Shown: positions 51,150 through 60,970 of the stretch, one piece after another | How positions within the stretch are numbered: the first letter of the stretch is position 1 | Layout: each line of letters opens with the position of its first letter | Origin: Endotrypanum monterogeii | Taxonomy: Eukaryota > Euglenozoa > Kinetoplastea > Trypanosomatida > Trypanosomatidae | Direction of reading: 5' to 3' | NCBI GenBank assembly: GCA_000333855.2 | Contig: CM007347.1 | Location: 199,536-263,535, forward strand | DNA length: 64,000 nt | Translations under genes and position numbers: made by a program | The notes under the pieces: model-generated | What the model saw: only the letters and a program-made list of their open reading frames with translations | The model's database searches: none | Told to the model about the DNA's origin: nothing

Positions 51150-51566
51150 AGTTTGCTGACAATACTCCTCCGTATCTGCCGTCAAATAGCGATTACCTGT
51201 TGTTTTTTAAATTAGTTTTTCCGTCAATGGAATCGGACTGCGCTGTGAGGCTTTGTGTGGGTGCACTTTGGAAGGTTAAGCAAGTGGTCTTTCTTTATCC
51301 GTACCCCCCCCTCCTCCTCCTCCCTTATATGTGGTTGGTGACGCGTCAGCTAGATGTGCAGGTATTTCCTTTCACATCTGCTTTTGTTGTCTAGAGGCGT
51401 TGCTGTGGCTTGCATGGGCCGTAAAATACGTGGTGAAATACGCGGAAAATGGTGACTTACTTGTTCTGTGATACACCGATGCCTCGTCGCCCTCTCCAAT
51501 ATACTCGCTCTGATGTATCCCCTCCTCCTTTTTTGACACCCATGCATACGTACACGCACCCACCTT

Positions 51567-51567
<1 letters not shown>

Positions 51568-51607
<40 letters not shown>
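51568..51607. repeat. Composite (CA)n(TA)n microsatellite
   Basis: CA repeats pass into TA repeats about 130 bases before the next start codon. Confidence 0.9.
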
Positions 51608-51739
51608 GTTTATATACGTTTATGTATATATCCACAAACATCGATATTCGACCACGTTCCGAAGTTTACGCATTCAACGCTCCTCGAGGTTAGCCCACCA
51701 ATCCCTTCCTCACCCGTCCTTTATCCCCTACCGGCAACC

Positions 51740-52243
51740 ATGAAGGTGGAGTTGACGATGCAGTACCTCGACGAGTGGATGCTCCGCTGGCGGAAATTTC
51801 AGACGGAGAGTGACTGGCAGATCGAGAAAAACCGCCAGTGGTGGCGACAGGCGAACATCGTCACTGCCGGTGCGGTGATGGGGAGTCTTGTCATGTACAC
51901 AGCGGGTGCTGCAACGATCCGCCGTCAATTTGGCGCACCTCACTTTTTCGATATTGGCGTGGACGCGAGAATCAAGGAGGCAATTTGCGATAGCATGACG
52001 AGCCGCTGGCGCTACACCCCGCAGGGATATGCTCGTTTGATGGTCGTTGGGCTTCCGACCTTCTTTATTTTCGCGGTTAGCGAGCACCTCCAGGAACGCC
52101 GCCGTCTTCGCGCATATGTGAACCAGAAGACAGTGTTCGGGGAGCAGGCCCGCCGCCTTGTGGAGAACGGCAAGATTGAGGAGTATCTTGCGGTAGACAT
52201 CAAGGCCACCCTCCCTCAGAATCAAAAGCAGCTGTACGCGTAG
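51740..52243 (+). CDS. Small two-helix membrane protein, unknown
   Basis: 167 residues from the ATG giving MKVELTMQYL; the 97 codons upstream in the same frame read microsatellite and pyrimidine leader. Two hydrophobic segments are visible at about 38-58 and 98-114, separated by a soluble loop, with basic and aromatic residues flanking them (NRQWWRQ before the first, QERRRLR after the second). The C-terminal ~45 residues are amphipathic. Size and layout resemble accessory subunits of mitochondrial inner-membrane complexes in trypanosomatids, but no family could be assigned and no clear presequence is present. Confidence 0.7.
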   Translation: MKVELTMQYLDEWMLRWRKFQTESDWQIEKNRQWWRQANIVTAGAVMGSLVMYTAGAATIRRQFGAPHFFDIGVDARIKEAICDSMTSRWRYTPQGYARLMVVGLPTFFIFAVSEHLQERRRLRAYVNQKTVFGEQARRLVENGKIEEYLAVDIKATLPQNQKQLYA

Positions 52244-55057
52244 ACTGGGGCAGGAAGAGAAGGAGAGGGGAAGGGGTGACGGAACGCGCAACATCATCTG
52301 AGCGAGATTGAAAAGAATCTCATCGAAGAAAAAAAAGGGCACGGGGGTTCACAAGGCGTAGCACAACGTGACTGCACCGATGCGAGTCTTCGTCACAGCC
52401 CACGCAAATGTTTATGTTTTTCACCGTTTTGCGTTTCATTTAGGGGTGTATCAGCTGCTCTATGACTCCGTCTTTACACGTCCATTGATTGGTATTCCGC
52501 ATGACTGTAAGAAAAGATGTTTTTTTTTTTCTACCCCTTGAGCCGTGCGTGCGTGCGTGTGTTTATGCCGGCAGGAAATGTGTTTTCCTAACCGATTCGC
52601 TTCTCTTTGTCAGAAGGGTATTCTCGAAAATGGGATGCAGTGCACTTTTGTGACGTCGTATTTATAAACCTGTGTTGTTGTCGTTTTGTGTGTTGATGAC
52701 CACATCGCCTTTCTGTTTTTTTTTTTTCATATATGATTGTTGGTTGGTTGTCGTTTTTTTGTTTCTCTTTTCTTTTATAGCGTAGTAATAGTCTGTAGTG
52801 AAGTACTGAGGTTGCGCACGTGCGTGTCTCCCTTCCACTCTTTTTCCCTTTCGAGAGCGGGGGATACGTTCAAGGGACTTCTTCGTTGCTGCGTGTCTTA
52901 CACAATCTTTCCAGGTCGCGCCTCCCAAAAAAAAAAAAATGACTTACACTGACGAGAGGAACAAAAAAGAAACGTATTTAAAAAAAAAAAATATATATAT
53001 ATATATGAGCATAAAACAACAACACTACCTTTCCTCTGCACTCACAAAACTTCACATGGAAAAAAAAAAACAGGGGTGGGGAGGGAGGAGGAAGGGATAT
53101 CCATCGCAGCGGTTGAGACGGCTGTGTGGTGGTGAACAAACCAAATAGGGGAACAGCACAGAGGGGAAAAAAAAAACATGAAGGTTTTTTTTCCTCTCAA
53201 GAACAGAGGCATCCAGTACCCTGCAAAAAAAGGGGGGAAAGAAAAAAGAGGGATGATGAACGAAGCGTCAGCGCTGTTCGAGTCATTTCTCGAGAGGGCA
53301 TGACGGGACTAGCGTGAACGCCTCCGCCCAACTTCCTTCACGCTCAGAAAAGTCGGAAAATCTAGTTTCTTGTTTTTTTTCTCGAGTTTTTCTTCCTACC
53401 TCAACTGCATACAACTTGGGGGCTTCAACCTTCGATGCTGGTGAAACGCATGAAGCTGGTCATGTCACGTGCTCCAGCCTCCTCCTCATTCCCTCGTCGA
53501 AGTCAGTTCAAGGTATTACATGCTCTAAGCAACAATTCTTTCTCCCCCCCTTCGCCTGAGGGCTCTGCTTTCTGCACCCATTATTATTATTATTATTATT
53601 TATTTTTTTTTAGTTTCACTGTCACCACTCTTCATCTGCTATAAAGGACATTCATCACAGGCCTTCATACACCAATCTCTTCCCCACTTACGACTTGATA
53701 CGAATCGCGAACACACGCATGCTTTTTTGCTCCGTCTTTTCCGTTGAATTAGCAGTTCCCGTTCTTTTCTGCGATTTTTTATTTTCCCACGAACAACATG
53801 CAAGCAGACATCACTCTCACACTTCGACTGCACTACACGCAGTGCTGGAGGCTAGCTGCACACGCGTGTGTACGTAATGTGACAAGAAAAATCTGAGCAC
53901 TGAACTAAAGCAAAGATACCGTGTGGAAATGAAAAAGAAGGTCAGCGCACGTTTGCGGACCGGGGTCATGAGTTCGACTGAATGTTTTAGTGTTGTTTTT
54001 TGGAGGAAGACAGGAGAAAAGGATTAAAACACACAAAAATACGGGAAATGTGTACGTCTCGCACCAACAATAGAAGCACGCACACCCACATGCACATATA
54101 TATATATATATACATATATGATACACGTGTATACATTTAGTTAGATGTTGAGAAATGAGATACCCAGAAGCCTTCACAAATGTCTGACCTTCGGAATTGT
54201 TATCTGCTTTCATCTCCTATACATTACCCCGCGCGTAGGCTCGACACATGGGATCGATGGGGAAAATGTTGGAGGAAATATTCCCTTTCTTCAGAAAGAA
54301 AATCTGCTTTACCTCATATCTCCCCCATCACCACATGTTAGCTAAAAAAAAAAATCGATGATCGGGGTCTCCCTTCTATGCCCGCACATATTGCGAGAGG
54401 GCTGCTAGCAAAAAAAAATATATTTTCCGCCTGGAGTCCTTTCTTTCTAATCTGAAGACAAGATCATGCCCCATTTGTACCTCTGCCATTGTCCATGCTA
54501 CTGGCGTTGTGTCCTAGTGAATAATCTGTTTCCATCTATCGATGTGCGTGCCTCTGTGTGTACATGTCAGCTAGCTCATCCACTTTGCTCTCTTTCTCTC
54601 CCAGTAGGTGTGCGCAGAGGTGCTTATCGACTCCCTTGAAATAAATAAAAAATTATGTATTTCGATCAGGATTCCTTTTTGCCTGTGCGCTTCACAATAC
54701 GATTATATTGGCTGTTGTGAAAAAGAAAACGGGCTTCTACTTCCATACTCGCAAAAAAAAAAAATCGAGCATTGCCACATTCCAACACGCACACTCACAC
54801 ACTCAGACCCACATCTATTAGTTACTCCGCACGACAGCTCACCCGCAACGTTCGAGAAGACACTGTCCTCTCGTACGCAACACCGGTGCTGTAAGCTTTT
54901 TCTTCACCCCTCACTCTGTGCACAGTTTGGATATATATTTTTTCTCCCTTTTGATTTTTTAAAACATTTTCGCGCCAATCTTTACAGGGAATTTTTTTTT
55001 TTTTCCTCCCCCCTCCCCCATGAGCAACTGGTTTATATCGAAGCGCAGTGGTTTTTC
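52244..55057. other. Intergenic region, no supported gene
   Basis: Many T- and A-runs, a short AT tract near 52990-53006, an ATT triplet run near 53579-53600, and (TA)n at 54095-54119. A 69-codon frame at 53435 begins plausibly but runs into the ATT repeat and is not supported. Confidence 0.55.
54095..54119. repeat. (TA)n microsatellite
   Basis: About 25 bases of TA, interrupted once by a C. Confidence 0.85.
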
Positions 55058-56512
55058 ATGATGTCTATTTTTGTACGTTATCTCGGCAGTCCATCACTGC
55101 ATCGCAGCCTCTTCCCTCTCTGTACGCTTATGTTTCTGTGTACCATGCGCTGTGGCTGGGGTGCAGCCCCAGTGTATGACCTGAGCGACGTGGAGATAGT
55201 GGTCGAAAATACGTTTTCGAGCCCTCTGCGTACCGGCCAGGTCACCGTGTGCGCGGAGAAAGGAGGCGTACTTGTCACAGACGTTTCTGATGCCATTCAT
55301 CTGAATCTTCTTAATAAAATGGCGGCGGAGGGTGCCACATCATACTACGGCTACCTGGGCGGCACCACGCTTCTATCCTCTCCTCTATGTTCTACATCCA
55401 CTAGCACACTGTCGTGTATCTGGTACTGGGATGAGGGGCGCTACAGGGGCTCGGAGAATGCATATCCTTTCTACCAGGGAAACATGCACCCCCCTTCGCC
55501 GGGGATCCCTGGGCTGGACGGTGCCAGCATGATGAGCACGGCTTCGGAGAACTACTGGGTGAGAAACGCGAACGTGCAAATCTACCCCGGCAGTCGATTG
55601 GAGCGCTACGCGATGCTCATGAGTGTGCCTACATATGCGACACCTGGATGGGTAGACAGCAGTTCGAGTACGTTCAGTTACGGAACAGCTTTCACAAATC
55701 TCTACTATGCGATGTGCCTTCTCGAGCGAGCGATGCCGTCGTCGTCGTCCTCCTCGTCGTCGTCGTCCTCCTCATCGTCGTCGTCCTCCTCCTCGTCGTC
55801 GTCAAACAGAACCCCGTCGTCGATCGACAACCTGTCACCAGTCGATCCCCCCAGGGAGTCCGAGAAGAGGGCGAGTTCCTCCCAAAACTTGACCCAAAAG
55901 ATCAGCATAGCAGTCGCTGTCGCACTGGTGGGGCTCTTCGTCTTGAGTGCAGTGACTTACAAGCTCTATCAAAAAGGAAGCTGCTGCTTCGCTGCCAGTA
56001 AGCCTTCATTGGCGGCCCCAAGGGATTCGAGCTTGAGCGTTAAACCGTCGACGCGGCAGAACTCCAAAAGCTGCTTAGGGCGACGCTCTAGCTTCTCCTC
56101 GAATGTGTCTTACCGCTCAGGAGACAGTGTCACAGACGATGAACGATCTTTCCACGCTCCTGCACGAAAAAAGAACGACAACCGACGCCGTTCTATCACC
56201 AGTCGAGACGACGACAGAGCGGCTCGCTCTTTCAGTCGTCGTGCGATGCCCTTGGGTCTCGCAAGTGCGGACTCCTTGGCGAGCGATGAAATGAATGCTC
56301 TCGCTGATGGGATTATTGAGGTGTCCCCGAGTTTTCGAAATCCGCAATCTTCGTCGTCAGACCCCCTTTCCGGCTCCTTCTCGCCAACGCGCCACACTGA
56401 GTTACGGAGTTCGTCATCGAGCACTCGATCAAATTATTTGTCCGAGGATCGCTCCGACAGTGGCACAAGACCTCGATTAAGCCGCAGCATGAGTGTGAGG
56501 TTTGTCGACTAG
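55058..56512 (+). CDS. Type I membrane protein, possible C-type-lectin-like ectodomain
   Basis: 484 residues. An N-terminal signal peptide ends near Ala36 (hydrophobic core SLFPLCTLMFLCTM). The ectodomain (about 40-222) contains TVCAEKGG, an LLNKMAAEGATSYYGYLGG segment, CIWYWDEGRY near 120, a QGNMHPP segment and ENYWVRN near 164. This order of Trp/Gly/Asn/Cys features resembles a C-type-lectin-like domain, though the Cys pairing is incomplete. A stalk of 22 consecutive serines (228-249) follows, then one transmembrane span at about 281-303 and a cytoplasmic tail of about 180 residues rich in Ser and Arg, with many possible phosphorylation sites. The serine run could be glycosylated. The tandem ATG at 55058/55061 fits the signal peptide; the 150 upstream codons are leader. 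Confidence 0.75.
   Translation: MMSIFVRYLGSPSLHRSLFPLCTLMFLCTMRCGWGAAPVYDLSDVEIVVENTFSSPLRTGQVTVCAEKGGVLVTDVSDAIHLNLLNKMAAEGATSYYGYLGGTTLLSSPLCSTSTSTLSCIWYWDEGRYRGSENAYPFYQGNMHPPSPGIPGLDGASMMSTASENYWVRNANVQIYPGSRLERYAMLMSVPTYATPGWVDSSSSTFSYGTAFTNLYYAMCLLERAMPSSSSSSSSSSSSSSSSSSSSSSNRTPSSIDNLSPVDPPRESEKRASSSQNLTQKISIAVAVALVGLFVLSAVTYKLYQKGSCCFAASKPSLAAPRDSSLSVKPSTRQNSKSCLGRRSSFSSNVSYRSGDSVTDDERSFHAPARKKNDNRRRSITSRDDDRAARSFSRRAMPLGLASADSLASDEMNALADGIIEVSPSFRNPQSSSSDPLSGSFSPTRHTELRSSSSSTRSNYLSEDRSDSGTRPRLSRSMSVRFVD
55739..55804 (+). repeat. Serine-codon run (22 codons)
   Basis: Tandem TCG/TCC triplets with a single TCA inside and one at the end encode 22 consecutive serines in the protein starting at 55058. 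Mixed synonymous codons show the run is not a fresh single-triplet expansion. Confidence 0.95.
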
Positions 56513-59045
56513 GTTCGACACCAACGGCAAAAAAAGCCATACTTACGCAACTCTAGCTCTCTCTTGCAAGTTAATCCTCGCCAAGGTGAACACAGTAGAG
56601 CCCGACCAGTCACTGGCGGGCTCTCAAGGGTGCCGTCTAGTCCTTTTTTTTTTCTGCAGTCTGTGAATGTGTGTGTCCGCGGTGCGTCACGCTTCTCTAC
56701 TCTCCGATTTTTTTTTTTTTCGGAGCGGATGCGTGAGGGGGGCGAGGCCTAGCTCCCTGTGCCCATCTTCTTTATTGGTCTCCTGCCTCATGCTTCCTGC
56801 GTATATCCTTTTTCTTACATAAATCGTATAGAAACTACCACCGACCTTTTTTTTTTTGTGGTCTGTATTCCTCATTCTAGTCCTCGCAGTGCCAGGGTGG
56901 CTGCGTCCTTCTCGACTACGAAATCACCGTCACCTGTTTTTTTGCCCCCTAAACCGTAAAAGTATATATATATATATATATATATTGAAAAAAAAAAACA
57001 CACAGGCGACAAAGGGAGAAACGGTAGGCTGGTGGTCTTCAACACTGTGGGTGCGGCTTCTTTGTATCTGGATCTCGGGTGGGGATCGTCCATCTTCTGC
57101 CGGGTTTTCCTGCATTTCTTTGAAGACTTCTGCATAGCTTTTCCCCTTCTCTCCATCTTTTCCCCTCCCCTCCTACATGGTTATCGCAGCTCCTCTGTTG
57201 CTAACGTGGGCCTACACTTTATTTTTTTTTCTTGTATTTATGTCTTCATGTGCACATGTCATATGCATCGTAGCTGGAGATGGTATGCATACGGCCGGTC
57301 CTCTTCTGTCCTCCTTTTTTTTGTCTTTCTCATGCCGGCCCTCTTCTCATACGCGTTTGTAAAGGTGTATCGCTCCTGTATCCCCTCCCCCCCAAAAAAA
57401 AAAAAAGTTTTTTTTGTCTGTGTTTGTGCGTGCGAATAATGATGTTTGTTTATCTTATGCTTTTTATGTGAATATGCAAAAATATATATTTTGTATATGT
57501 ATGTAAACATATGTTTATAGATAATGCCCGTGGACTCATATATCAGAAGGCAGGGGAGGGTGGTAGTACTCACCGATGTATTGTGGTTCTTCCCCCTTTG
57601 GTCCGTCTGCTTCCGCTTCGTATGTTTTTGTTGGCCATCTCTGCTCTTCCCAGCGCTTTTGTTGTTGTTGTTGTTCGTCTCCCTTCATCTGTGCTTTTCG
57701 CTTTAACTGTCTCACGTTGGCAGCCGATTCGTTTCGTGGCGTGGGTCCATATGGGTCATATCTCAGCCGTATTCCTTACGCGGTCCTCCATTCACCTCCT
57801 TTAACTCCATCACCCGATAGCAGGGACACAGATTATACTATATGGAGGCACGCAAATACAGGACACCGAGATGATTAAGGCACACACACACACACACACA
57901 CATTCTCTACTACAGGGTCCCCCGTTGTTGTTCACGGGTCTGTTTGTGTTATCCCTTGCCAGATGACTGTTTGCATCCTCTTAACGGTGCTTCTGTTTCC
58001 ATGACTGCCTGCGCCACCCTCTGCTTTCGTAAGCAGATATGTGGAGTGTCGAGGAGACGGAGCGGTATGCATCAGCTAACTCTCAGTCCCAGTGTATGAG
58101 GACACGGAGACCGGCTGCCATCTATGTTGGCACAGCCTATGAGGCAACCTGCAACGTGTGGGTAGCAGGTATGGGAGGCTCCTGCTATACGCCGGTGATG
58201 GCGTTTTGAGCACTCGGAAGATGCGTTAGTATCGCTGCCTCTCGCCGCAGATAGTGTGTCTCTGAGCATGGTCTGCTGGAGTGGGGCGTGGAACTTACAC
58301 GTGCTGTTCTGCGGCAGACAGGGTACCCCGCCCACTACCCCGCCCCCACGCATTTATACAAAAAAAAATCATATATTTATTTTTGGCCTATTTTTTCTTG
58401 AGATTATGTTTTGTCTCGGAATAAGTTCATGCAACTACTCTTTTGGTGCACTCCCACCCCGCACAAGGGGCAACGTTTTCTTCTGTTTGGTACCAGACGC
58501 TGGTCGTGAGAGTGTGGTCTTCCTTCCTTCCCCCCCCCTCATCCCTTCTCGTGTACTGGTTCTTGGCAACAGAAACGGCTGCGCCGCAACTTGCTTTCTG
58601 ATGCTTTGTGCTTGCGTCAAGTGGTGGGCTAAGGGAGCAAGCACCAGAGGCTTGTCAAATAAGGGGATGGAAGGGTACTGTTTATTGACAAAAACACAAA
58701 AAAAAATAGGATGAGACACATGCAGAGACGGCCGGTGCTTCACCTCGACGTCTCCCCGGCGACTCAGTGCTGTTAGTGGTATGTTTCTCTCCGCCTCGCC
58801 TCTCTCCCTCTCCCATCCATCCATTGCACTATTTCCCCTTCCCTCTCTCCCTCACTTAACCCACACGACCGTCGCTGATACCACCCACAGTAAGCAGCGA
58901 GTATACGAACTTCATCACTACCGCTTTCGTCTCCATTGTAAAGAACTCTCGCCCCCTCCCCTCCTGCACACAACTCTCTTCATCCCGAAACTCTGACAGA
59001 AAACAAAAGATTACTGTTGGTGAAACAAACAAACACACACGCACG

Positions 59046-59082
<37 letters not shown>

Positions 59083-59135
59083 CAGTGAGTGCTGACCGCA
59101 TTCGACCCCTCAAAGCACCACACCGACTGAGCACA
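56513..59135. other. Intergenic region, one weak coding-like segment
   Basis: T-rich with (TA)n at 56962-56985, CA repeats at 57880-57901, and (CA)n(TA)n at 59032-59080 just before the transporter leader. The segment 58039-58350 is GC-richer and coding-like but interrupted. An AG at 59084-59085 directly after the TA tract is a candidate acceptor. Confidence 0.55.
59032..59080. repeat. Composite (CA)n(TA)n microsatellite before the transporter gene
   Basis: Imperfect CA repeats then about 30 bases of AT, ending in TTACAG. It lies 56 bases before the start codon, in the position where a pyrimidine tract would be expected. Confidence 0.85.
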
Positions 59136-60641
59136 ATGGGTAGCAGGGCATCGGATAACCCACCCTATGAGGGCGCTTTTCATTCCGACAGAATGAATAT
59201 CCACGAAGACTCATCTTGCCTCCGCTCTGAGTTTGACGCGAATGCAGTCCAGGGCGACACCATGAAGGAGATGAAGGTGGTAGAGGTAACCTCTTCCGTT
59301 GAGACGCCGGATCCCCACAACTTCTCGCAGTACGACCCCCAGCGTTGGATTCAGGCGCAGGACGAGAACCGCGCGGAGCGCGTGGCCCGCCGCCGTACAC
59401 CAGCGAATACATTTGAAAAGTACTTCGGCTATATAATCCCCTATGGAGGTTTGCTCTCCACCGGCCTCAACCTGGCGAGCTCCTCCATCGGTGCGGGCAT
59501 TATTGCATTACCGTCCGCCTTCAATGCCTCGGGTGTCATCATGGCTGTAATTTACATGGTTGTGATTGCTTACCTGACGATATACTCCTACTACCTGCTC
59601 GGCCAGGCCGGCAACAAGACGGGTCTGCGCAACTACGAGCAGATCGTGCGCACCCTCCTGGGCCCCGGTGCGGATTACTTCCTCGCGTTTTGTATGTGGT
59701 TTCTGAGCTTTGGTGCGGAGGTGTCTTATGTCATCTCCTTGAAGGATGTTATCACCGCGTTTGCAGAGGACAGCAGGAACGCATCACCGTTCATGCTTAC
59801 TATATGGGGTCAGCGTCTAGTCACCGCTCTTGTGTGGCTTGTGTTCATGCTGCCGCTGTGCCTGCCGAAAGAAATCAACACGCTGCGGTATTTCTCCCTC
59901 ATCGCTATCTGTTTTATAGTGTACTTCGTCATTGCCATGGTGGTGCACAGCGCGCGAAACGGACTCCGTGCCAATCCGCGCCCACAGATCCAGTTGTTCA
60001 CAACGGGAAACAGCGCGATTGCTGGAATGGCCACGTTCATGTTCGCCTTTCTATCTCAGTTGAATGCCTACGAATGCTACGCGGAAATGGTCAACCCCAC
60101 GCCGGTTCGACTCACACTTGGTGCCTCGGTTGCTGTTGGTCTTGTGTTTTGGCTGTACTTCTTTGCGGGGCTTTTCGGCTATCTAGACTTTGGCCCGGCG
60201 GTCACCGGATCTGCACTGAAGCAATACCACCCCGTGACTGATCCCATGATGAGCGTTGGGTACGCAGGTATCCTCTTGAAGCTCTGCGTTGGATATGGCT
60301 TGCACATGATTCCTGTCCGCGATGCGATCTATCACTGTGTGCGCGTGGATGTGCATGTGTTCCCGTGGTGGAAGAACGCGTGCGTGTGTGGATCGATGGC
60401 GCTGCTCTCGTTGGTCGCGGGCCTCTTCATCCCGAGGATCAACGTCGTTTTTGGCCTTGTCGGCGGGTTTTCCGGTGGCTTCATCGGTTTCATTTACCCT
60501 GCTTTCATGGTGATGTATGCCGGCACCTGGTCGCTGTCGTCGCAGGGCTGGTTCCACTACCTCTCGACGTATGTTCTGCTCATCGTCGGTGTTATTGGCG
60601 TGGTGTGGGGCACGGCGACGGCAATCTATGGTGAGATCTAG
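59136..60641 (+). CDS. Amino acid transporter, AAAP family
   Basis: 501 residues. A ~95-residue hydrophilic N-terminus is followed by about eleven transmembrane helices. The first begins near residue 100 with GGLLSTGLNLASSSIGAGII, the typical AAAP substrate-binding start (a GxGxLxLP-like motif appears as GAGIIALP). Later features include NYEQIVRTLLGPGADYFLAF and LFGYLDFGPAV, both familiar in trypanosomatid amino acid permeases. It should move amino acids across the plasma membrane or an organelle membrane, probably with a cation; the substrate cannot be read. Trypanosomatid AAAP genes are often in tandem arrays, but only one copy is visible here. An in-frame GTG at 59085 was not used; the ATG at 59136 starts MGSRASDNPP. 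Confidence 0.9.
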   Translation: MGSRASDNPPYEGAFHSDRMNIHEDSSCLRSEFDANAVQGDTMKEMKVVEVTSSVETPDPHNFSQYDPQRWIQAQDENRAERVARRRTPANTFEKYFGYIIPYGGLLSTGLNLASSSIGAGIIALPSAFNASGVIMAVIYMVVIAYLTIYSYYLLGQAGNKTGLRNYEQIVRTLLGPGADYFLAFCMWFLSFGAEVSYVISLKDVITAFAEDSRNASPFMLTIWGQRLVTALVWLVFMLPLCLPKEINTLRYFSLIAICFIVYFVIAMVVHSARNGLRANPRPQIQLFTTGNSAIAGMATFMFAFLSQLNAYECYAEMVNPTPVRLTLGASVAVGLVFWLYFFAGLFGYLDFGPAVTGSALKQYHPVTDPMMSVGYAGILLKLCVGYGLHMIPVRDAIYHCVRVDVHVFPWWKNACVCGSMALLSLVAGLFIPRINVVFGLVGGFSGGFIGFIYPAFMVMYAGTWSLSSQGWFHYLSTYVLLIVGVIGVVWGTATAIYGEI

Positions 60642-60922
60642 TGTGCCTGAAGCAGTGCGTGGACGCTTTGTGTTCTTTGCCGTATGACTCTGCTGTCCCC
60701 CCCCCCTCCCCCGGAGAAGTGCACCTTCGAAAAAGAAAGGAATGCCAACCCCAGCATTGGACGTTGCAAGCCTTGAAGTACCCTTCGAGGACGTGAGAAA
60801 AACATCTGCGGTGGAAATCCGAATCGCTTCTGAGTGGCCGACAAAGATGCTGACGGTGCAGTCAAGACTCGTTGTTTGGGTAATGATCATCATGTTGTAT
60901 ACACACTCGCGCAAACAAACAT

Positions 60923-60970
60923 ATAAATTAATAATATATATATATATACATATATATATTATTAATTTAT
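60923..60970. repeat. 48-bp near-perfect AT-rich palindrome
   Basis: Arms starting ATAAATTAATAAT and ending ATTATTAATTTAT are complementary over 24 bp with a single mismatch (60944/60949). It lies about 280 bases after the transporter stop codon and is followed by TTACAG. Confidence 0.85.

Larger units (their letters stand above)
48780..51739. other. Intergenic region containing disrupted coding-like sequence
   Basis: Most of it is T-rich spacer. The segment 49806-51149 has lower T-run density and coding-like composition, including the disrupted frame described separately. A composite (CA)n(TA)n tract lies at 51568-51607. Confidence 0.5.
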
